Assembly: GCA_015501585.1 (NCBI GenBank)
Contig: JADNRY010000036.1
Coordinates: 1 to 64,000, forward strand
Direction: 5' to 3'
DNA: 64,000 bases
From: Rhodocollybia butyracea
Taxonomy: Eukaryota > Basidiomycota > Agaricomycetes > Agaricales > Omphalotaceae
In this document: positions 57,246 through 64,000 of the stretch, piece after piece
Position numbering within the stretch: the first letter of the stretch is position 1
Layout of the letters: each line of letters opens with the position of its first letter
Notes under the pieces: generated by a model
The model's database searches: none
Told to the model about the DNA's origin: nothing
What the model saw: only the letters and a program-made list of their open reading frames with translations
Translations under genes and position numbers: made by a program

Positions 57246-59116
57246 ATGTCTTTTCCTCATAGTCAAAACAGTGACTTGTCAGTACGCGATGCACAAGGCC
57301 GTAACTGGATCCCTGGAGCCAACGGCGCCTGGGTTCCTGCCCCAGGCAATAACCTTGCGGTATGAACTTCTTGTCTTTAGGATACTTTACTTACTAAAGA
57401 CATTTCTATCAGCCTCCTTATGCTTCACAAACACTTCCCAGCTTCGCTCCCAGTGGACCACCTTCTCATACTCAAGACGATGTTAGTTCAACCTTTTTCA
57501 ATTACATTACAGCTGGATGCTAACTTTATTTTTGCAGTCAATGAGGCTCCCTCCTATCGCAAGCTTGAATGTGGGGGTGGGAGCGCAACAACCTTTTAGC
57601 TTTCTGCCTCCTCCTCCTTTGCAACCCCAGGTAGAATTTTACTCTAGCATTTTCTCCTGGTATTGATGTTCTCCAATTAGCAGATCGTTCCGGGACCTGG
57701 TGGGGGAAACGCTGCCCCGGGACCCTCCACACAAGATAAAATGCCAAAAAATGTACAGCCGGCCTCCAAAGCGGGGGGGTATCGTCACTCTGACCCGAAA
57801 TCCAAAGGTAAGGGAAGGCCAAAGCTACTGATGATGAGGACACGCCGGTTGGGTCAAAACGTAAACGAGCCTCACAAAAGGGACGTTCAAGTGGTGCTGC
57901 TAATTATACTGAGGACGACTACAATATTCTCTTTCCCCTTTTGCGCCATCATAAGCCTATTGGTCAGCGAAAATGGGCCACAGTGACCGAAGAGTACAAC
58001 GAGCAGGCCGAGGAAATTGGTAGGCCTACACGTCTTCAAAAGTCTTTGGAAACAAAGTTCAAGCAGGTGAGCAGTAGGTTTATTAGACTTAGTTGTTGTT
58101 GACATTTTTTGACAGCTTGTGAAAACAACAAAGCCAACAGGCGACGCGGAACTGCCTCCGCACATCGAGGCAGCTCTTGAGATTGAGGAAATGATAAACG
58201 AGAAGGCCGGTACCCGCGACTTGGATGACGACGACTTGGATGAAGGCAATGAGCTTATGTATGACTCTGATTCGGAAAAGGAGAACGAGCCACCAGTAAA
58301 CTTGAAGAAGGTGCTTTTGATTTTTTGGATTCTGCGCCGTTTGAACCTGACACCTTGCAAGGCCAAACCCACAGTTCCTGTGGCCACCGACGCACTACTA
58401 CTCGTCGTACTGCTGCCAATAGCAGCCGCGACTTTGTTGACACTTTAACTACTGCATTGGATCCTGCAGCGCAAGTGGAGCGTGATGAGCGACGATCCTC
58501 GCAAGCTCTTCAAGCCACAAGTATGCTGACCATGTCTGGCCAGATTCGGGATCTCCAACGATCCAATGACAGTCTTCGTCATCGCCTTGAAGAAGCACAG
58601 CGGGATTTGATGCAGGCAGAAAGACGTGCAGACCGGGCAGAGATGCGCGCAGATCGACTGGAGATGTTGTCCTCTGTCTCTGATCGGCAGAGGTAAGCAA
58701 TCTCCAAACATTAAAAAATTAATTCTTACAGCTTGTCACATGTAGGCTTCACCGTAGTCCTACTCGTGGGCGTTACGCTGCAACCCGTCGTGAACCTGAG
58801 CGTGAACGTGAACCCAAACAGTGGATTCGCCAAGAAATTCGTTATCCAGAGGGCGGGGGTTCCACAACCTGGCACAACCTAAAAGACATAGAGACGGAAA
58901 GGGACTATGAAGCTTTTTACAGGCACGATATTGAACCGGGCGCCAGAGTCCACTATCCGGAAGTACGCATGGGTTCACTTTCACCTAGTAAGTTACATCT
59001 AGTCAAAACTTTTACACTTTGCTTACAATAGTAAAGTCGCCTCGGGGAGTAATGCGAGGCAGTCTACCCCTCATCATCATGATGTCGAAGAGGATGAATT
59101 ACACTTTGATGATTAA
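57246..59116 (+). pseudogene. Myb/SANT-like partner gene, right arm, frameshifted
   Basis: Same gene as at 54027-55899. The base lost at about 57808 shifts SKGKGKAKA to GRPKLLMMRTRRLGQNVNEP and a stop before the SANT-like helices. The base lost at about 58383 joins QGQTHSSCG to HRRTTTRR, a more protein-like reading than that of the left arm. If the first loss is a sequencing error, this arm could encode the partner protein. Confidence 0.65.
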
Positions 59117-59191
59117 CAGTCTCTTTCAGAAATGTAACTTACAGGCTTTACCGTATCTTCAACAGAAACAATCTAGCCACTGTTACCATCA

Positions 59192-60558
59192 TTAGATATC
59201 ATGTTCGAAGTAGAATCTATGTACCCGGTCATTTCGACGCTGATCTCCAAACACAATATTCTCAAAGTCTTTCCAAATTTGCTCTTGTTCATACCCTTCC
59301 TTCCAGATATTCATGTAAACAGTTTGAATCTGATTGTGTCCCACTGTCCGCGTCCGGTAGTTGCACAATCGTACACATACCTCCAGTAGATTGCCACGCT
59401 CCATGTCTCGATTGACATCTAAGGGAACACGCAGTCGCCCAAAGCTCCCCTGAACCAATCTCATTCCCCATTCTACTGTTTGGCGGAAGGAAAGCAGTTG
59501 ATTGTTTACAGAAATGAGTTTTTCTCGCTCATTTGCATCTTCGGGAAGCCTTGTACCTTCTTTAACGGGTGTGCGAATACGGCCATCTATCTGTCCTGTT
59601 CCACGAGGAAAAGCTGTATCTGCAACTAAGTAAAATCCATCTGGCGTCTCGTCACGGAGCTTGTCATAGATTTTTTGAGCTACGCGTGAGTCGTGCCAAC
59701 TACCTGGTGCATTGAGGCGACACGCAATGATTTCACCTACAAAGGTTCAAAAACACATACAATTTCAGAGAAAATGGGCAGGCTTACCCGTTGGTGCAAA
59801 TGCAAGAACATTGCTTATAAAATGCTCATGTAACCAGCCATTATACGTTGCATTTTCGACTTCTTCATCGGCAGAGGTTTGAACTGGAAGCTTCAAACCA
59901 TCGATGCTTCCAAAAGCACCAACAAGAAGTGGATGACGGGCCAAGATCATAGTCTCATTCTCAGTAAACTCGTGTTCCTGTGGCCATCGAATTGATGCTT
60001 TGGGCATGAGACGGAGGATATCCTGAAGGATTTGGAGGCCAAAAGATAGGTAGCGAGATACAGAAGAAGGAATAAGGGCAAATATCTGTACAAGACTGAT
60101 TTCGAGAATGGTTGAGTTGAGATAATGCAATACAAGGCCAAGGGCGCCTGCAGCATCAAGAGATCGGCGATATGGACGGGGTTCTGAGCTTGTAGGGACA
60201 TCATTCCTTGGAATTGGCTGAGAGTTCCACCTACGCTCAAAGCCTTGAGCCAGTAGACCATCAAATGCTACAACGTTGAAGCCCATAGTCGTGATGAAGG
60301 CACGATCACTCTGACTGGCATAGAGAATTTGCCAGGGAGTCATTTCACGAGGGTTGGGAATGAGTTGGGCCGTGTGAGGTATAACCGGGTTAACGCGCGT
60401 CGTTCCGCCTTTAATCTCTTGGATTCAAGTGCGCCATAGTAGAGGAAGGCCGCGCCTAGTGATACTAGTCGGCGTGTATCATCTTCTTCCTGTTGACTTT
60501 GCTCTTCCTCCTGCAGCTGAAGAAAAAGTAAAAGTTCTTCGGTTTCGCCATCATCCAT
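59192..60558 (-). pseudogene. Harbinger transposase, right arm, frameshifted
   Basis: Identical to 52584-53951 except for one base missing in a run at about 60370, which turns TRPQLIPNP into TRPNSFPTLVK and a stop after about 71 residues. The remainder, with all DDE motifs, is intact from an internal ATG (MTPWQILYASQSD, 60343). A shortened protein lacking 72 residues is conceivable but the acidic leader would be gone. Confidence 0.75.
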
Positions 60559-61677
60559 GATAGCGGTAGGAAATCAACGTTCAAAGGCGTAACGTGATTA
60601 GAAATGTAGTTATTGATTTTTCGGTACACCAAGGTGCTCAAATACATAGTACCAGCGTATACATCAGTGACAACTGACCACTGAGGGTATAGCACTGGAA
60701 CTATCACCATCGGTGGCTCATCCATTGCAAGCTGAACACTCGAATTTCTCTGCCGCTATAACGGATAACCCGAAAGTTATCCCCAGCCCAATTGGGGAGT
60801 CGCAGAATGCAGAGAAAAGTCGCGATCAGCAGCCGCAAGTAGATTGCCACCGAAGGGAAATGAGACACCAAGGAATATGAATGTGAGGGGACAAGACATC
60901 GCTGGCTCTGATTCAAGTAGACAAGCTCCAGTCTTCAACGGGAGCGACATTGAATTTGTGACGACAGAGAAATAATCCAAGGAATCTGCAAGCAAATTTG
61001 TTCAGTATCCAGTATTAACTATAAAGTAATAGCCACGCACCTAAATCCTAGTTTCCAGACCAATTTAAACCTTCCAACTGTTGATAGCGAGGAAAGGCAA
61101 GCATGAGGCAGGGCGGCCCAATGATAGCAAGTTGAAGGCACTATCCTAGTACGCGATCGACCTGCACCGCCGGAGACGACAGCACTCGGGAACATCGCGT
61201 AGTGCATTGCCAAAGCAGCCAACGCAAGAGAAAGACCTGGTGGTAAGAGTTATAAAAGACAGGCTATGGACAAGAAAGAAGCTTACCTATGTCGAGCGTT
61301 GAAAGAAAAACAACAGACGCGTCGCGTCGTGGTGGAAGGGAAGTGACAAAATAATGGCACATGACACGGCCGGATCGCATATTTAATTTAGGTTTTTTTC
61401 GTTCTGCGGTCTGTACCAATTTTTCTAGATTTTTCTAAATGTTGTGACAGGTACGATTTGATTTATCTAGGAATAATCTAGGATTCTAAATCCCCACGGA
61501 AGGTCGCCCAGTACAAATTTATATAGAGTCCGCGCTGGGATCAACATCGCTGTAGATCTTGGCATAGCTGTAGATCTTGGCATGGCTGGATGATAATTTA
61601 TGGTGTCTGCAGGGAACAAGTACACTTTAAGATGGAAAAGCGAATGGAAAAGAGCCTTGTTGCTCCCATCTTTGACC

Positions 61678-62886
61678 ATGAGTTCTTCAACCCAACCAAA
61701 AACCAAAGAAAAATCTCCACCTCAGGTTGTTTCCGAGGCTGTGCTAGATTTCTTAGTCGGGAACGGCCCGGCATCCGACACTTTAGGACGAAAGGCTGTA
61801 GAAATCTACAACGCTGCTCAGGTATGCTGATATCTACGTTTCGCAGTGGTAGATTGCTAAACTTTTACAGAGACGCAAAGAATGTAAAGAAGCATGGAGG
61901 CAGCTGGCATCTGTAGCCTGTGACCTGGTTTATGCTCTTTTGAAATCATCCGAGCAAATTTCTTTGCAAGATGGTATGATAAACCAGGCGGTGGAAAGTC
62001 TTTTGAATCGGTAAGTTTCTTCTTCAGATCTCTTGGACTCGCCGTAATCATGATTTCAGAATCCTCTACGCGATTCGTACTGATCATGGATCATCGACTG
62101 CGAGATCCATGTCTGAAGCTCAGGTGCAGCCTTACATGGACCAGTTATACAATGTCCAGGTACTTTACCTTTTCTCATCTTATCTCACGTTATTTACAAG
62201 ACATTTTAGGCGTGGCTGACTCTGTCTCAGCGAATTCATGTACTCGAAGATAGGACTCGAATGGAAGGAACAGAAACCAGCACTCTTCCTTATGCCAATA
62301 CTCAGACCAGCGGTCTCTCCACTCGTTCCTCTCCATCCTTCCCTCTGCTACGCCCCGATCCACTTACCTCTTCCGCTATACAACACGGCTCTCCTTATAG
62401 AGATATCATACAAGGTTCAGCACATGGAAGAGATATCACTTCGCCACGGTCTGGAGAGCATCTCTCGGAAGCGTCAACCTTTCCTCTCCCCCATCATGTC
62501 CGCCGTAACTCCAACAATCCGTTCTTGCCTCTCATCGAGCGTGCCGTCTTTCCCGCGACATATCCTCCGGTGTCGCTCCATTCGTACCTGTTGCAAATTC
62601 TCTCAGAACCAGTCACATCGGAGGTTCCTCTTCTACCATCTCAAAGGTGGATAACTCGATCACGGCGAATTGCAACAACGTCACTAATATCAATCACTTT
62701 TATGGCAACATCGTCGTACCTGCTCTTCCTGCATTCGGTATTCATCCTGGCAGTGCTTATAGTTGCGACTATCCTGGTCATAACGCTCATGGAGGGAATG
62801 GTGCTCAGAGTGGATACAATGGATATGGGAATGGTAGCTGGACTGGTGGTGGAAGCAACGAAATCAGTTATGGAGTTCGACGCTGA
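61678..62886 (+). pseudogene. Paralogous family member G, frameshifted
   Basis: 168 bp right of the palindrome. Start MSSSTQPKTKEKSPPQVVSE, then AVLDFLVGNGPASDTLGRKA, CKEAWRQLASVACDLVYALL, AVESLLN, AIRTDHGSST, SEAQVQPYMDQLYN, LTLSQRIHVLEDRTRMEGTE and RRNSNNPFLPLIERAVF. A base is missing near 62551 (TTTCCCGCGACAT against TCTCCTCGCGAGGT in F) and a further indel lies near 62590. The conserved tail KVDNSITANC, NNVTNINHFYGNIVVPALPA to SYGVRR at 62886 is then read in another frame. Without these changes it would resemble D and E. Confidence 0.55.
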
Positions 62887-64000
62887 ACTTCCTAAGCTGC
62901 ATACATTTCTCCTTGCAGAGGTTATTTTGCTATTTCATCCATATCGCGTGCGATCGTCATGTCTGGTTTGACCAAAGTTCATGTATCATAATTTTGAATT
63001 CGGGCCCTTCTCATTCTTCTTTTTCGTTGCTGATCTCACTGCTATTTACTGCTTTTTACGTTGTCACCGCACTTGCAAATAGAATACCAATGCAATACTA
63101 CTCATTTCAGGAATCAGGTCTTTTTTTCCATGCTGGGTGATCGCTCTTGTGCGGCTAGGGTTTCCAATGTTCAATCTTATGACAGGAAACTACTGCTGCT
63201 ACATGGCAGCTGTGAATCTTAGAAGAGCTCTGTAAGGGTCTATGTAGCACCGAGCTTTAACGAAAAGCTCTTTGCGCATCTTGATGCGTCTAATGTCGCG
63301 GTCGACAAGCAAAGTTTCTCTCGATCGGTTCAATGAAGATTCTCAAAGCAAGTAATCTCGCAAGGATGTTATAAGTACTCTGCAAGCCAACCCCAGTGCC
63401 CCAGATTCAAGATGGCTTTCGATGCCGGACAGTTAAAAAGACAGCGCGTTTGTTGATGGGACGCGATTATGTCTGGGCGAAAGTGTATATGGCGCGTTAT
63501 TCTTCCAGACGCGTCCAGAGACTATCCATCCTCGCACGCATAAAACCCCATTCCGGGTAGTGAATAAAGTATTCTGTATATCTTTGCTGATGTGCGCGCG
63601 AACAGCACGTCTTTTTAAGAGGGTCAGAGAGATAGGTGGCTCTGATGGGAGCACTTGCCCTAGTAAAAACGCGATGTTCGAAGACAATGGCCATAAAACT
63701 TCATAACTCGAAAAGAGTTAGTGCCACCGGTACTGCAGTACTCACTAGCACTCACGGTCTCGTTAATTTCTTACTCCTTTACCTCTTCGTTTCGTTCTCT
63801 TTCTTCTTTTATCTCCGTGCTCATCCCTCTGATTAGGCTCGTTTTCAGTGTCAACGACCAAGGTATCATCTATAATCTCTTACAGTTTAGTACAGGTTTA
63901 TCAACAAAAGGATACAGCCATAGAAGCATGTTGTATCGGTCTTGCAGAACCTATGAGACCTGATAACTTGCGAAGGATGAACTATGGGGTCTTGGTTGTG
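62887..64000. other. 3' flank of family copy G, no further gene
   Basis: 63225-63430 matches the flank after copy E (44640-44800). The frames at 63433-63687 (minus) and 63636-63836 (plus) are short and unrecognised. The window ends in sequence without identifiable features. Confidence 0.45.

Larger units (their letters stand above)
51632..61510. mobile_element. 9.9-kb palindromic Harbinger transposon pair
   Basis: Left arm 51632-56437 (4806 bp) and right arm 56708-61510 (4803 bp) are reverse complements; the 3-bp difference is explained by three single-base deletions in homopolymers of the right arm. Everything else I compared, including every translated stretch, is identical. Both outer ends read TGGGCGACCTTCCGTGGGGA inward. 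Each arm carries a DDE transposase and a convergent Myb/SANT-like gene, the two-gene set of autonomous PIF/Harbinger elements. Flanks do not show a 3-bp duplication (TAT left, GTA right), and no second copy of the terminal repeat is visible at the inner arm ends. An inverted duplication of one element, or an assembly artefact, explains this best. Confidence 0.85.
56708..61510 (-). repeat. Right arm of the palindrome
   Basis: Reverse complement of 51632-56437, 3 bp shorter. Single-base losses at about 57808 (GGGG to GGG), 58383 (CCC to CC) and 60370 (GGGG to GGG as read on the plus strand). Confidence 0.9.

Noticed and set aside
54447..58711. Antisense open frames across the SANT-like gene in both palindrome arms
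   Set aside because: They are complement shadows of the real exons; the sense frame has introns, SANT-like helices and a coiled coil.

Overview
The window looks like nuclear DNA of a filamentous basidiomycete, probably an agaricomycete. The signs are short (about 50-75 bp) GT-AG introns cutting genes into many small exons, a many-exon secreted endopolygalacturonase, Gly-X (M20) carboxypeptidase genes, a hydrophobin-like cysteine-rich protein, and many class II transposons. No bacterial-type operon, rRNA or tRNA gene was recognised. Genes are sparse. Most of the window is duplicated gene fragments, decaying paralogues and transposable elements. All of this is read by eye, and exon borders are predictions.

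Layout. 1-1.6 kb: a stray fragment of polygalacturonase exon 1 and the N-terminal part of a secreted protein gene (minus). 3.9-5.9 kb: an apparently intact endopolygalacturonase. 7.1-9.4 kb: two tandem small secreted protein genes (SSP1, SSP2) sharing a promoter block; a third (SSP3) lies inverted at 19.0-19.8 kb. 11.7-18.4 kb: a 3' duplicate of the polygalacturonase locus hit by at least five elements: a CACTA element (TSD TCT) containing a Harbinger-type MITE (TSD TAA), itself containing a hAT-type MITE (TSD ACAGGGTC); a short LTR element (TSD TGGT); and a 2.2-kb element with long inverted termini packed with a 12-bp iteron (TSD GG). The undamaged parent copy at 5.5-6.6 kb serves as the empty-site reference.

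20-36 kb: an M20 carboxypeptidase family (a fragment at 20.3 kb, an intact-looking copy at 25.9-28.3 kb, a damaged copy at 33.0-35.3 kb) with several striking perfect hairpins between copies. 21.0-22.3 kb, 43.2-44.4, 45.5-46.7 and 61.7-62.9 kb, plus a scrap at 49.8 kb: a lineage-specific paralogous family with a helical N-terminal part and an Asn/Gly-rich tail. One copy reads cleanly and three carry different frame lesions, one at a 41-bp poly-C run. 39-41 kb: a small secreted protein fragment and a Ser/Thr-rich single-pass membrane protein. 48.6-49.2 kb: a hydrophobin-like gene.

51.6-61.5 kb: a 9.9-kb palindrome. Each 4.8-kb arm carries a Harbinger/PIF-type DDE transposase and a convergent Myb/SANT-like partner gene, around a 270-bp unique loop. 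The arms appear identical except for three single-base homopolymer differences. This is the most unusual object here; it is either a very recent inverted duplication of an autonomous transposon or an assembly artefact.

The secreted products (pectin cleavage, small secreted proteins, surface-active protein, Gly-X peptidases) fit a plant-associated or saprotrophic fungus, but that is inference. The rest is a record of repeated duplication and transposon traffic.
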